Below, piece by piece: positions 27,026 through 36,293 of a stretch of DNA of 64,000 nt; position 1 is the stretch's first letter; each line of letters starts with the position of its first letter. The DNA is from Clostridium prolinivorans (GTDB lineage Bacteria > Bacillota > Clostridia > Clostridiales > Clostridiaceae), in contig NZ_RJWG01000001.1 in assembly GCF_004011155.1 (NCBI RefSeq), positions 311,189 to 375,188 of the forward strand, in the 5' to 3' direction. Made by a program: the position numbers and the translations under genes. Below the pieces are notes generated by a model. That model made no database searches, had not been told where the DNA came from, and worked only from the letters and a program-made list of their open reading frames with translations.

Positions 27026-27935
27026 AAAATAACGCGTCTATAAATTCATCTGCTTTAAATTCTTGAAGATCTTCAATATTTTCTCCTACACCTATTAATT
27101 TTACAGGAATATTTAATTGATGTTTTATTGAAATAACTACACCACCTTTAGCTGTACCATCAAGTTTAGTTAAAACAATACCATCAACATGACATACGTC
27201 CATAAACTGTTTAGCTTGTTGAATAGCATTTTGACCTGTAGTTGCATCTAAAACCAATAAAGTTTCTCTTGCCGCTTCTTTAAACTCTTTATCAATTACT
27301 CTATTTATTTTTGAAAGCTCTTCCATAAGATTTTTTTTATTATGAAGCCTACCTGCAGTATCACAAATTAATATATCTGCTTTTCGGGCTTTTGAAGCTT
27401 CTATTGCATCATATATAACTGCTGCAGGATCAGAACCTTCTTTATGCTTTATTATATCTACTCCTGCTCTATTACTCCAAATTTCAAGTTGGTCAATTGC
27501 CGCTGCTCTAAATGTATCTCCTGCTGCAAGAATAACTTTATATCCATCATTTTTAAATTTTGCTGCAATTTTTCCTATTGAAGTAGTTTTCCCTACACCA
27601 TTTACTCCTATTGTTAAAATTACAATTGGCAATTTAGATCCTATTATAGAGTTACTTTCGCCATTCAACATTTCCTTTAAAACTTCCTTTAAACATACTT
27701 TTACTTCTTTAGGATCTTTAATTTTCTTTTCTTTAATTTTAACTTTTACTCTTTCTATAATTTCTAAAGAAGTCTCAACTCCTATATCTGAAGAAATCAA
27801 TATTTCTTCTAATTCTTCATACATTTCGTCATCTATATTTACATATAAATTTAACATATCATTTATTTTATCTGTAAATTCATTTCTAGTTTTACTAAGA
27901 CCAGATTTTAATTTTTCAAAAAAATTATTAAACAT
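27024..27935 (-). CDS. ftsY: signal recognition particle receptor FtsY
   Basis: A 303-residue SRP receptor NG domain without the long acidic A domain of E. coli, as usual in Firmicutes. G motifs are GVNGVGKTTSIGK, AAGDTFRAAAIDQL, CDTAGRLHNK and TKLDGTAKGG. It docks SRP-ribosome complexes to the Sec translocon. ATG follows AAAGGAG and is 32 bases after smc; smc-ftsY-ylxM-ffh is the conserved order. Confidence 0.96.
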   Translation of the reverse strand: MFNNFFEKLKSGLSKTRNEFTDKINDMLNLYVNIDDEMYEELEEILISSDIGVETSLEIIERVKVKIKEKKIKDPKEVKVCLKEVLKEMLNGESNSIIGSKLPIVILTIGVNGVGKTTSIGKIAAKFKNDGYKVILAAGDTFRAAAIDQLEIWSNRAGVDIIKHKEGSDPAAVIYDAIEASKARKADILICDTAGRLHNKKNLMEELSKINRVIDKEFKEAARETLLVLDATTGQNAIQQAKQFMDVCHVDGIVLTKLDGTAKGGVVISIKHQLNIPVKLIGVGENIEDLQEFKADEFIDALF

Positions 27936-27967
27936 ATATTTATTCTCCTTTTGTTTTTTATTTTAAT

Positions 27968-30900
27968 TTATACAGCTTGTTTATTAAGATCTACAGAAAC
28001 TATTTTAGAAACTCCTTTTTCTTCCATTGTAACACCATATAAAACATTACTAACCTCCATTGTACCTTTTCTATGAGTTATAACAATAAATTGGATATTA
28101 TCAGAAAATTTTTTAAGAAATTCTGAATATCTTTTAACATTAGCATCATCTAATGCTGCTTCAATTTCATCTAAAATACAAAATGGAGTTGGCTTCATTT
28201 TTAAAATAGCAAATAAAAGAGCTATAGCTGAAAGAACTTTTTCTCCTCCCGACATTAAATTAATATTTTGAAGTTTTTTACCTGGAGGTTCCACATTTAT
28301 TTCAATATTAGCTGTAAGCTCATCCCCTTCTGATAATATTAAATCTGAACTTCCACCTTTAAACAATTCTTGAAATGTTTCATTAAATAACTTTCTAAGA
28401 ATTTGTAAATTTTCACTAAAAACATTTCTCATTTTTTCTGTCATTTCATCAATCATCTGTATAAGTTCTTGCTTAGCTTTTATTAAATCTTCCTTTTGAG
28501 AATTCATAAAATTATATTTTTCTTTTATTTGCTTATATTCTTCAATTGCACCTACATTAACAGTACCAAGAGAAGATATTTCTTTTTTTATTTTTGAAAT
28601 ATGTTTTTTATATTCTTCTATATTTTCTATTGGTTCTTTATAAGAAAGTGCTTCAGCATATGTCATAGACATTTCTTCATTTAATTTATAATATAATGTA
28701 TTTTTTTCAGTTTCTAACTTAGCTAATGCAAGTTCATATTTATGAATATTTTCTTCTTTTTTATTTAAAATAAGGTTAATTCGTTCTAATTCAGTAGTAT
28801 TTATTTCAATACTTTCTTTTATTTTTATTTTTTCTATTTCATTTTCTTTAAATAAAATTTCTAATTTATTTAAAGAATCTTTTATTAATTTCATACTATT
28901 ATTATTATCTTCAATATTTTGTTTATATATTTTAATATTTTTTTCTGATTCTAATTTGTCAAAAGATAAATTTTTAATTTTTTCACTTAATTCATCTATT
29001 TCCTTAGTTAATCTTTCTTTTTCAGAAAGTTTACTTAAAATAATTTCGTCTACTTGAGCTTTTTTTATTTTTAAATTCGTGTGTTTATCTTTAAATTTAA
29101 AAATATCATTACTTAAATTTTTTATATTCATTTCTAATTCGCTAATTTCCTTTGAAAGAAACTTTTGTTTATCAATAATTTCTTTCAGTATAGTCTCTTT
29201 ATTTAATATTTTTTCATAATTATTATTATGTTTATTTTTTATAACTATTATTTCATTTTTAAAATCATCTAAATTTTTTCTTAATCTATTATTTTCAGTA
29301 ATAATAGAATCTATTTGAGCTTTTTTCTTTGTTTTTTCAATATTTTGATTATAAATTTCATCTTTTATATTTAAACATACTTCGTCTAACTTTTTTATAA
29401 TTTTTTTATTATTATCAATTTTTAAATTCAACTCTGAAATATGTTTATTAATATCATTTATTTTTATTTCTAACTCTTTTATTTCTCTCTTTCTACTAAG
29501 TATATTGCTAGATTTATAGTTTAAACTACCACCCGTTAAAGCTCCACCTGGATTTATTACATCTCCAGAAAGAGTTACTATCTTGTATTTATAATTTATT
29601 TTTTTAGCTATTTCTAAAGCTGCTTCTAAATTTGAACTTATTATGGTTCTTCCCAATATATATTCAATAATATTTGTAAATTTATCATCATAAGAAATTA
29701 AAGAACTAGCAATTCCTATATATCCATTAATATTTTTTAAATTATCTGTATCATAAATTTTTTTACCTTTGATTATATTTAATGGTAAAAATGTAGCTCT
29801 TCCTAAATTATTTGATTTTAAATAATTAATCAATTTTTTTGCGACATTTTCATCATTAGTTATAATATCAGAAACTGATCCACCTAAAGAAATTTCAATT
29901 GCTGTTTCTAATTCTTTTTTTACTTTTATAATTTCTCCTAAAACAAAGCATTTTGATTTTAAATCAGATATTTTACCATTTTTTATATGTTGCATTATCA
30001 TTTTTACAGCTTTATTATAGCCTTCATATTGATTATCCAAATTGGCTAATATTTGATAACTTGCTTCAAATTTATTTAAATCTGCATTAAATTTTTTTAA
30101 TTCCATTTCATCTTTTAATATACAATTATTAATATTTAAAATTTCATGTTTATTTTTTTTTAATTCCTCTTCATATTTTTTTATATTTTTGTCTATATCA
30201 TCAATATTTTCTTCAATTACAGACTGAGTATTAGAATTTATTTTTAAAGAATTTATAAAACTTTCACAAGAATTTTTTAGTTCTTTAAGTTTATCCTCCA
30301 ATTGAAGCTGATCATTTTGTAAAAACATTAGTTCATTCTTAGTTTCTGAAATTTGATTTAATAAATTAGATTCAGCTTTTTTTAGTTCATTTACACTATC
30401 ATTATATTTATTTAACAATTTATCTTTTTGTGTTATTTCTTTTTCTGTTATTTCAATTTCTGATTTTAAATAAAATTGTTGATTTTTATATTGTTTTAAA
30501 TTATCTTCTAAATTGTTTTCAGATTCTTTTAAAGAATTTATCTTATTTTTGATATTACTAATTTCTAAAGAATTTTTTTCAATTAATGAATATAAATTTT
30601 TTAATTTTTCATTTAAAAGTTGGTTTTCAGATTCTTTAATTTGATAATTAGACTTTTGGTTATAATATTCTTGCTTGCTTTGTTGAATCTTTTGATCGCA
30701 TTTTTCTAATTTTTCATTTAAATTTTGTTCTTTAAATTCAAATTTATTTTTATCTTCTATAAAATTATTTATTGATTTTTGTATTTCATTTATATTATTT
30801 TTAACTTCTACTATCTTATTTTGAACATCATCTATAAAATGTACTAAGAGATTTGATTCTTTTACTTTAAGTTCTTCTGAAAGTTTTAAAAATGTTAAAG

Positions 30901-31534
30901 CTTTTTCATTATCTATCTTAAGTGGTTCAAGTCTTTCCTCATAAGTGCTAATTATATCCGTAATTCTTATTAAATTTTGATTAGTATTTTCTAACTTTTT
31001 TTCTGCTTCTTCTTTTCTTGTTTTAAATTTTACAATACCTGCTGCTTCCTCTAAAAGACTTCTTCTTTCTTCGGGTTTCCCACTTAATATAGCATCAATT
31101 TTACCTTGGCCAATAATTGAATATCCTTCTTTTCCTATACCTGTATCCATAAAAAGTTCTTGAATATCTTTTAACCTGCAAAGAGTATTATTTATATAAT
31201 ACTCACTTTCTCCTGAACGATATAATCTTCTAGAAATTGTTATTTCAGAATAATCTATTGGGAGTTGTCCATCACTATTATCAAGACAGAGAGAAACTTG
31301 AGCGAGTCCTACTGGTTTCCTAAATTGTGTCCCTGCAAAAATTACATCTTCCATTTTACCGCCTCTTAAGCTTTTTACACTTTGTTCCCCAAGAACCCAT
31401 CTAACAGCATCAGAAATATTACTTTTACCACTACCATTAGGGCCCACAATTGCTGTAATACCTTTTGGAAAAATTAGTTCAGTTTTATCTGCGAAAGATT
31501 TAAATCCTCTAATCTCAATAGATTTTAAAAACAT
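27968..31534 (-). CDS. smc: chromosome segregation protein SMC
   Basis: A 1188-residue SMC ATPase of the condensin complex. Walker A is GPNGSGKSNI near residues 32-41. Two long coiled coils (about 165-500 and 675-1000) flank a hinge with VLGEIIKVKKELETAIEISLGG and GRATFLPLN. The C-terminal head has the signature NLMSGGEKVLSAIALLFA and Walker B CILDEIEAALDD. It partners with ScpA and ScpB, not in this window. ATG follows AAGGAGTG. Just upstream is a 31-codon membrane ORF with only 17 bases between. Confidence 0.97.
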   Translation of the reverse strand: MFLKSIEIRGFKSFADKTELIFPKGITAIVGPNGSGKSNISDAVRWVLGEQSVKSLRGGKMEDVIFAGTQFRKPVGLAQVSLCLDNSDGQLPIDYSEITISRRLYRSGESEYYINNTLCRLKDIQELFMDTGIGKEGYSIIGQGKIDAILSGKPEERRSLLEEAAGIVKFKTRKEEAEKKLENTNQNLIRITDIISTYEERLEPLKIDNEKALTFLKLSEELKVKESNLLVHFIDDVQNKIVEVKNNINEIQKSINNFIEDKNKFEFKEQNLNEKLEKCDQKIQQSKQEYYNQKSNYQIKESENQLLNEKLKNLYSLIEKNSLEISNIKNKINSLKESENNLEDNLKQYKNQQFYLKSEIEITEKEITQKDKLLNKYNDSVNELKKAESNLLNQISETKNELMFLQNDQLQLEDKLKELKNSCESFINSLKINSNTQSVIEENIDDIDKNIKKYEEELKKNKHEILNINNCILKDEMELKKFNADLNKFEASYQILANLDNQYEGYNKAVKMIMQHIKNGKISDLKSKCFVLGEIIKVKKELETAIEISLGGSVSDIITNDENVAKKLINYLKSNNLGRATFLPLNIIKGKKIYDTDNLKNINGYIGIASSLISYDDKFTNIIEYILGRTIISSNLEAALEIAKKINYKYKIVTLSGDVINPGGALTGGSLNYKSSNILSRKREIKELEIKINDINKHISELNLKIDNNKKIIKKLDEVCLNIKDEIYNQNIEKTKKKAQIDSIITENNRLRKNLDDFKNEIIVIKNKHNNNYEKILNKETILKEIIDKQKFLSKEISELEMNIKNLSNDIFKFKDKHTNLKIKKAQVDEIILSKLSEKERLTKEIDELSEKIKNLSFDKLESEKNIKIYKQNIEDNNNSMKLIKDSLNKLEILFKENEIEKIKIKESIEINTTELERINLILNKKEENIHKYELALAKLETEKNTLYYKLNEEMSMTYAEALSYKEPIENIEEYKKHISKIKKEISSLGTVNVGAIEEYKQIKEKYNFMNSQKEDLIKAKQELIQMIDEMTEKMRNVFSENLQILRKLFNETFQELFKGGSSDLILSEGDELTANIEINVEPPGKKLQNINLMSGGEKVLSAIALLFAILKMKPTPFCILDEIEAALDDANVKRYSEFLKKFSDNIQFIVITHRKGTMEVSNVLYGVTMEEKGVSKIVSVDLNKQAV

Positions 31535-31551
31535 AAATTCACTCCTTTATT

Positions 31552-31647
31552 TTATATAAAAAACATTGGAAGTAGTCCAATAATAAATATAAAAATAATT
31601 GCATATATAATTATTTTTGTATATTTCTCACGTTGTTTTTTGTTCAT
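31552..31647 (-). CDS. small membrane protein ORF, 31 residues, upstream of smc
   Basis: Reads MNKKQREKYTKIIIYAIIF and continues to GLLPMFFI: a basic N-terminus of nine residues, then one hydrophobic helix to the end. A GGGAG stands nine bases before the ATG, and smc begins 17 bases after the stop, so the two are probably co-transcribed. Several Firmicute families of tiny basic-plus-one-helix proteins (for example DUF4044-like) look similar, but I cannot assign it. Support is SD, composition and position only. Confidence 0.55.
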   Translation of the reverse strand: MNKKQREKYTKIIIYAIIFIFIIGLLPMFFI

Positions 31648-31767
31648 AAATACGCACTCCCTTATTATTTATATATATTGTCATTTTTTATTATTAAATT
31701 ATATATTACTAAAGTAATTCTATACATAAGTTTATAAGAAATATTTAAAAATATCAATCTAAAAAAT

Positions 31768-31799
31768 AAAAAAGCCGTACTTATAAAAATAAGTACGGC
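31768..31799 (-). terminator. strong intrinsic terminator after spoVS
   Basis: GCCGTACTTAT (774-784), loop AAAA, ATAAGTACGGC (789-799): an 11-bp perfect stem. On the minus strand TTTTTT follows. It lies 12 bases after the spoVS stop and isolates spoVS from the small ORF and smc. Confidence 0.92.
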
Positions 31800-31810
31800 C
31801 TTTAAATTTT

Positions 31811-32071
31811 TTACCTAGGTTCTACAATAAACTTAATAGCAGTCCTTTCTTCTCCTTCTATTGTTATTTCTGAAAATGCAGGTACTACAATTAAATCTAT
31901 TCCATTAGGAGCTACAAAACCTCTTGTTATTGCTATAGCTTTTACTGCTTGATTAACTGCTCCTGCTCCTACCGCTTGAACTTCTGCAGCATTGTTTTCT
32001 CTTAAAACAGCTGCCAAAGCTCCTGCTACTGATTTAGGCTGTGATTGAGCTGATACTTTTAATACTTCCAT
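31811..32071 (-). CDS. spoVS: stage V sporulation protein S
   Basis: An 86-residue SpoVS, an Alba-like small protein beginning MEVLKVSAQSQPKSVAGALA with GAGAVNQAVKAIAI in the middle. In Bacillus, loss of SpoVS affects sporulation at the coat stage and septation; its molecular role is not settled. ATG follows TGGAGG. It is bounded by a strong terminator and by a sigma-H-like promoter, so it forms a single-gene unit, in line with sigma-H control known in Bacillus. Confidence 0.96.
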   Translation of the reverse strand: MEVLKVSAQSQPKSVAGALAAVLRENNAAEVQAVGAGAVNQAVKAIAITRGFVAPNGIDLIVVPAFSEITIEGEERTAIKFIVEPR

Positions 32072-32115
32072 AAATATTCCTCCATATAATACTATTAATA
32101 CAATTATATAAATTA

Positions 32116-32144
32116 ATATTCTATAAATTAATTTAAAATCCTTC
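32116..32144 (-). promoter_or_regulatory. sigma-H-type promoter of spoVS
   Basis: Minus strand GAAGGATTT (32144-32136), 11 bases, ATAGAATAT (32124-32116). This fits the Bacillus sigma-H pattern RnAGGAwww - N11-12 - RnnGAATww at every fixed position. The -35 element lies in the last codons of the radical SAM gene. The start would be about 40 bases before the spoVS ATG. Confidence 0.75.
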
Positions 32145-33212
32145 TTTATATTTTAGTAATGCATATTCATAAATCGACGTTTTTTTGCAAAATTGTTTGC
32201 ATTCTAGTATAATTTCTCCTCTATTTAGTTGATTATTTTGAATAACTTTAATATTTATGGTTGTAAATTGTCTTTTTGTGTCGTTAAAAAATATTTTTTT
32301 ATTACAATATAATTTAGATATATCTTTACTATTAATATGTATTATAAATTCTTTATCTCTACATAAAATAATGTTTTCCTTTATTATATCATTTAATATA
32401 CTTCCTTCTATTAATTCTCTAAAAGCAGGATGAAACGGTCCTGATACAATATCCCCATCTATATTTATCTCTTTAGTAGGTTGAAGTCCTATTCTAATAA
32501 TATTTATTCCAGCAGCTATAAGCATTCCATATAATATCTTAGTAATATATATTGTTTCTTCCAATGTATATGGTTTATATTCACCTTTATTATACATTAA
32601 TTCCATGGGGGTATTTTTTATAACAAGTGCTGGATATATTCTACATATATCTGGAGATATTTCTATAAGTTTTTTTATAGTTTTAATATCTTTATCAAAA
32701 TTATCTCCAGGTAATCCAATCATAATTTGATGACCTAATGTAAACCCAAATTTTTTTATTAAATTTGATGCTTCTATAACATCTTGGAGATTATGTCCTC
32801 TACCTGATTTAATTAAGACTTCCATATCTAACGATTGAACTCCTAGTTCAATAATATCTACTGAAAATTTTTTCAAATTAGAGAGAATATCAATATTAAT
32901 ATAATCTGGTCTAGTAGATAATCTTATGAAATTAATAATACCTAAATCTTTATAATATTTTGCAACTTCTAATAATTCTATTTGTTTTTTTATATCTATT
33001 GCAGTAAAAGTGCCTCCAAAAAATGAAATTTCTAATATCCTATTATTTTTAGGAATAGTTTTTAAATATTCTTCAACTATATTTTTTACATATTCAGCAT
33101 CAACTTTAATAACATTGTTTCCTGTAATACTATTTTGATTACAAAAAACACAATTATGAGGACATCCTTCATGAGGAACAAATATAGGTATTATAAAATG
33201 ATTTTTAGTCAT
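32133..33212 (-). CDS. radical SAM protein, Elp3-like domain without acetyltransferase
   Basis: A 359-residue radical SAM protein. The cluster cysteines are in EGCPHNCVFCNQ at about residues 15-26, followed by the Elp3-type EISFFGGTFTAID and an IELGVQSLD core. It matches the Elp3/YhcC-like SAM domain, but the roughly 100 C-terminal residues do not show the GNAT acetyltransferase of true Elp3. It overlaps rnc by eight bases and is probably co-transcribed with it. The position between rnc and smc is common in clostridia. Substrate unknown; a tRNA target is only a guess. Confidence 0.8.
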   Translation of the reverse strand: MTKNHFIIPIFVPHEGCPHNCVFCNQNSITGNNVIKVDAEYVKNIVEEYLKTIPKNNRILEISFFGGTFTAIDIKKQIELLEVAKYYKDLGIINFIRLSTRPDYINIDILSNLKKFSVDIIELGVQSLDMEVLIKSGRGHNLQDVIEASNLIKKFGFTLGHQIMIGLPGDNFDKDIKTIKKLIEISPDICRIYPALVIKNTPMELMYNKGEYKPYTLEETIYITKILYGMLIAAGINIIRIGLQPTKEINIDGDIVSGPFHPAFRELIEGSILNDIIKENIILCRDKEFIIHINSKDISKLYCNKKIFFNDTKRQFTTINIKVIQNNQLNRGEIILECKQFCKKTSIYEYALLKYKEGF

Positions 33213-33906
33213 TGCCTTCCTCCAAATATTTTAATGCTTTTTCAGCGGCCTTTTGCTCAGCTTCTTTTTTGCTATAACCACATCCATTACCAATAATTTC
33301 ATTATTAACTGAAACTTGAATAAAAAATTTTCTTCTATGAGGCGGTCCTTCGTATCCAGTTAATTTATAATTTATAGAAATATTTTTTTCTTTTTGAATA
33401 GTCTCTTGTAGTTTTGTTTTATAATCCAATATAATTTTATTATTAATAGCTTTTTCAATAATCGATTTAAAATTTATTAAAATAAACTCATTTGCTACTG
33501 ACAATCCTCTATCAATATATATAGCAGCTATAACTGCTTCAACACAATCTGCTAATATAGATACTCTTGTGCGACCGCCTGTTAATTCTTCTCCTTTACT
33601 CATTAATATATATTTACCTAAATTTAAATTTAATGCTACTTCATATAAAGAATTTTCGCAAACAATAAGAGATCTTATTTTGGTTAATTCACCTTCAGAC
33701 TTATATATATAATTTTTAAAAAGATATTCCGATATACAAAGTTGAAGAACTGAATCTCCTAAAAATTCTAATCTTTCATTATATTTAATACCTTTATTTT
33801 CATTAACTATTGAACTATGAGTTAATGCTTCTATCAATAAAGATTTATCATTAAAGTTTATTTTTAACTTATTTTCTAATTCTTCTAAGAATTTTATATT
33901 CTGCAT
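33205..33906 (-). CDS. rnc: ribonuclease III
   Basis: A 233-residue RNase III: the catalytic domain (about 1-150) with NERLEFLGDSVLQL, the glutamate-rich second motif DCVEAVIAAIYID, and a double-stranded RNA-binding domain at the C-terminus (YELTG-like NYKLTGYEGPPHRRKF and GYSKKEAEQKAAEKAL). It processes rRNA precursors. I take ATG 33906, which follows AAAGGTGG, giving MQNIKFLEELE; an ATG 24 codons upstream lacks an SD. The acpP-rnc-smc order is usual. Confidence 0.95.
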   Translation of the reverse strand: MQNIKFLEELENKLKINFNDKSLLIEALTHSSIVNENKGIKYNERLEFLGDSVLQLCISEYLFKNYIYKSEGELTKIRSLIVCENSLYEVALNLNLGKYILMSKGEELTGGRTRVSILADCVEAVIAAIYIDRGLSVANEFILINFKSIIEKAINNKIILDYKTKLQETIQKEKNISINYKLTGYEGPPHRRKFFIQVSVNNEIIGNGCGYSKKEAEQKAAEKALKYLEEGND

Positions 33907-33986
33907 TTCTAAACCACCTTTTATAGAAAGTTTATTCTTCAATTTGTTTAATTTAAACATATTCAAGAATAAACACATAAATAAAT

Positions 33987-34024
33987 AATTTTAAAGTCCC
34001 GTATTAATACGGGACTTTAAAATT
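33987..34024 (-). terminator. terminator after acpP, 38-base palindrome
   Basis: The palindrome AATTTTAAAGTCCC with its mirror arm gives a 17- to 18-bp stem around ATTAAT, ending in T-rich sequence on both strands. It begins at the acpP stop codon region and lies between acpP and rnc, so rnc depends on read-through or on a separate start. Confidence 0.85.
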
Positions 34025-34025
34025 A

Positions 34026-34259
34026 TTATTCTTCTGTATGAGCTTTTATGTACTCTACAACATCTCCAACGCTGCTTATTTTTTCTGCGTCTTCATCTGG
34101 TATTTCCATATCAAATTCACTTTCTAACGCCATAATTAATTCTACTATATCAAGAGAATCTGCTCCTAAATCATCTACGAAAGATGATTCCATAGTTATT
34201 TCTTCAGCATCTATTCCTAATTGTTCTGATACTATATCTCTTACTTTATCAAATATCAT
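34026..34259 (-). CDS. acpP: acyl carrier protein
   Basis: A 77-residue ACP that carries growing fatty acyl chains. The 4'-phosphopantetheine attachment serine is Ser35 in [11 protein letters not shown]. The protein is acidic and helical, as the family demands. ATG follows TAGGAGGTG. It has its own excellent promoter and a terminator, so it can be expressed independently of plsX. Confidence 0.97.
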   Translation of the reverse strand: MIFDKVRDIVSEQLGIDAEEITMESSFVDDLGADSLDIVELIMALESEFDMEIPDEDAEKISSVGDVVEYIKAHTEE

Positions 34260-34293
34260 ACTTTCACCTCCTATAATATAAAACTATAATAAG

Positions 34294-34322
34294 ATAATAT
34301 TACATAACAGATTAAGCGTCAA
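34294..34322 (-). promoter_or_regulatory. sigma-A promoter of acpP
   Basis: Minus strand TTGACG (34322-34317), 17 bases, TATTAT (34299-34294). A strong match that would give a leader of about 30 bases. It fits the need for high ACP levels. Confidence 0.8.
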
Positions 34323-34326
34323 TATA

Positions 34327-34355
34327 ATTTATAAAATAAAATTTATTTTATAAAT
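34327..34355 (-). terminator. A+T-only palindrome at the plsX 3' end
   Basis: ATTTATAAAATAAA (327-340) and TTTATTTTATAAAT (342-355) are perfect complements around one central base. The plsX stop codon at 34348-34350 lies within it. With no G or C and no clean T run, it would be a weak terminator at best. Confidence 0.35.
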
Positions 34356-35364
34356 CTTCATTTTCTAAATTTATATTTAATTTTTCTAGTTCATATTTAA
34401 TTTTATTTATTATGTCGTTTTCATAAAAATTTATAGATTGTTTAATAGCATTTTTAAATGCTTTGGAATTAGAACTTCCATGTGCTTTAATAACGATGCC
34501 ATTAGCTCCTAAAAAAGCTGAGCCGCCATATTCTGTATAATCAAATTTTTTCTTAAAATCTTCAAATACAGGTTTTAATAATAATCCTCCAATTTTTTTT
34601 CTTAAAGAAGACATAATTTCATCTTTTAGCATGCTAAAAATGCTTAATGCAACACCTTCATAAGTTTTTAATATAGTATTCCCTATAAATCCATCACATA
34701 CAACTATATTTACATTTCCATTAGGAATATCTCTTGGCTCTATATTACCTATAAAATTAAAATTTGTTTGTTTGAGAAGATTATACGTTTTTTTGGTAAG
34801 CTCATTACCTTTTTCTTCTTCTGTGCCTATATTTACAAGACCTATAGATGGATTTTTAATATTTAATATATTTTCAAAATATATTTTACCCATAAGAGCA
34901 AATTGTATAAGATAAACAGCTTTACAATCCACATTGGCACCTGCATCTATTATCATAAAAGGTGCATTTTTCCCAGGCATAATCGGCGCTAATGCAACTC
35001 TTTTTATGCCTTTTATTCTTCCAACAATTAAAGATGCACCAGCCATAAGTGCTCCTGTGCTTCCTGCCGACAATATAGCATCCGCTTCTTTTAATTTAAC
35101 TAATTCTAACGCCTTAACTAGACTTGAATCCTTTTTGTTTTTCAATGCTTTTAAAGGTTCTTCATTGGGAGTTATAATTTCATTACTATCTAATAGTTTT
35201 ATTTTTTCTTTAGGGTAATCATATTTTTTTAATTTATCTTTTAATATATATTCAGGTCCTGTTAAAATAATATCTATTCCAAATTCACGTACAGCATCAA
35301 CACAACCTTGAACTACAGCATCAGGAGCAAAATCTCCCCCCATACCATCTACTGCTAATTTCAT
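34348..35364 (-). CDS. plsX: phosphate acyltransferase PlsX
   Basis: A 338-residue enzyme that makes acyl-phosphate from acyl-ACP for phospholipid synthesis. It begins [20 protein letters not shown], with [14 protein letters not shown] and DAGANVDCK in the core and the C-terminal [21 protein letters not shown]. Between rpmF and acpP is its standard place. A very strong hairpin separates it from rpmF. The ATG has GGAAGTGAG upstream. Confidence 0.96.
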   Translation of the reverse strand: MKLAVDGMGGDFAPDAVVQGCVDAVREFGIDIILTGPEYILKDKLKKYDYPKEKIKLLDSNEIITPNEEPLKALKNKKDSSLVKALELVKLKEADAILSAGSTGALMAGASLIVGRIKGIKRVALAPIMPGKNAPFMIIDAGANVDCKAVYLIQFALMGKIYFENILNIKNPSIGLVNIGTEEEKGNELTKKTYNLLKQTNFNFIGNIEPRDIPNGNVNIVVCDGFIGNTILKTYEGVALSIFSMLKDEIMSSLRKKIGGLLLKPVFEDFKKKFDYTEYGGSAFLGANGIVIKAHGSSNSKAFKNAIKQSINFYENDIINKIKYELEKLNINLENEDL

Positions 35365-35400
35365 AATAACTCTCTCACTTCCTTTTTAAAGTTTTATTAA

Positions 35401-35436
35401 AAAATAAGAGAAAGTCATTTGACTTTCTCTTATTTT
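35401..35436 (-). terminator. strong terminator or attenuator after rpmF
   Basis: AAAATAAGAGAAAGTCA (401-417) and TGACTTTCTCTTATTTT (420-436) form a 17-bp perfect stem, directly after the rpmF stop. A and T runs at its ends let it act on both strands. plsX lies beyond in the same direction. Confidence 0.88.
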
Positions 35437-35619
35437 TTATTTTTCTAGAGAAATTACTTCTTTCCCTTTATAATATCCACAATTTTTGCATACTCTATGA
35501 GCAAGCTTCATTTCATGACATTGAGGACATTCAACAATTCCTGGTAAACTTAATTTAAATGTTTGTGCTCTTCTTGAGTCTCTTCTAGCTTTAGAAAATC
35601 TTCTAGCAGGATTTCCCAC
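35437..35619 (-). CDS. rpmF: 50S ribosomal protein L32
   Basis: A 60-residue L32 with the diagnostic [18 protein letters not shown] and a zinc ribbon CPQC...CKNC. This is the zinc-binding form. I place the start at GTG 35619, after AAGGAGGTGTTTACA; a GTG three codons earlier overlaps that SD. The N-terminus MGNPARRF differs from the common MAVPKRKT form but is seen in clostridia. It follows the DUF177 gene by 13 bases; the pair is conserved in bacteria. Confidence 0.94.
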   Translation of the reverse strand: MGNPARRFSKARRDSRRAQTFKLSLPGIVECPQCHEMKLAHRVCKNCGYYKGKEVISLEK

Positions 35620-35632
35620 TGTAAACACCTCC

Positions 35633-36133
35633 TTAATCAGCAGAAAACAAATCTTTTAATTTAGAAAGCCGCGGATCAATCTCATCTTTTGTACAATTAC
35701 AAGAAGATACATTAAAATTTGTACCGCAATGCTGACATAAACCCTTGCAATCATTTTTACATAATTTTTTTATAGGCAAGGACATAATAATATTATTTTT
35801 AATAATATTTGTTATATCTATTGTATCACCATTAATAAAAATGACTTCGTCATCTTCATTATTTGGATTAGTAGAAAAACTTTCATGAATCGGGATATCT
35901 ATATCTTTGTTAAAATCAGATAAACATCTAGAACAATTTAATCTTAATTCTGTTGTAAAATTACCATCTAAATTTATCAAATCTTCAGCAAAAGATAAAT
36001 TACAATTTAAAGTAATAGGCTTTAAAAATTCTATTTTTTCTCCTTCATCATAAAAACTTTCCTCATTATAAACTAAATGCACTTTTTTATTTGAGCCTTT
36101 TCTTTTATTTAACTCTGAAATATTAATTATCAT
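35633..36133 (-). CDS. DUF177 (YceD-like) rRNA accumulation protein
   Basis: A 166-residue YceD/DUF177 protein. It shows [20 protein letters not shown] in the middle and a C-terminal metal-binding-looking set [18 protein letters not shown] with a final CNC, then [11 protein letters not shown], the family end. Plant and E. coli relatives are needed for 23S rRNA accumulation. ATG follows GAGGTGATGCT. It heads the DUF177-rpmF pair behind a strong promoter. Confidence 0.88.
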   Translation of the reverse strand: MIINISELNKRKGSNKKVHLVYNEESFYDEGEKIEFLKPITLNCNLSFAEDLINLDGNFTTELRLNCSRCLSDFNKDIDIPIHESFSTNPNNEDDEVIFINGDTIDITNIIKNNIIMSLPIKKLCKNDCKGLCQHCGTNFNVSSCNCTKDEIDPRLSKLKDLFSAD

Positions 36134-36164
36134 AGCATCACCTCAATGCATTAGCCACAATTTA

Positions 36165-36193
36165 TTATATAAACAACTATACTAAAAGTCAAG
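36165..36193 (-). promoter_or_regulatory. sigma-A promoter of DUF177-rpmF-plsX
   Basis: Minus strand TTGACT (36193-36188), 17 bases, TATAAT (36170-36165). One of the best promoter matches in the window, about 30 bases before the DUF177 ATG. Confidence 0.85.
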
Positions 36194-36293
36194 TTTAATT
36201 TTATACTTGTTTTATAGTTATATAGTTCTATACTATTAAATTTTATTTATATATTTAAAGTTAATATTTAAATAAAATTATATTATTTTATAT

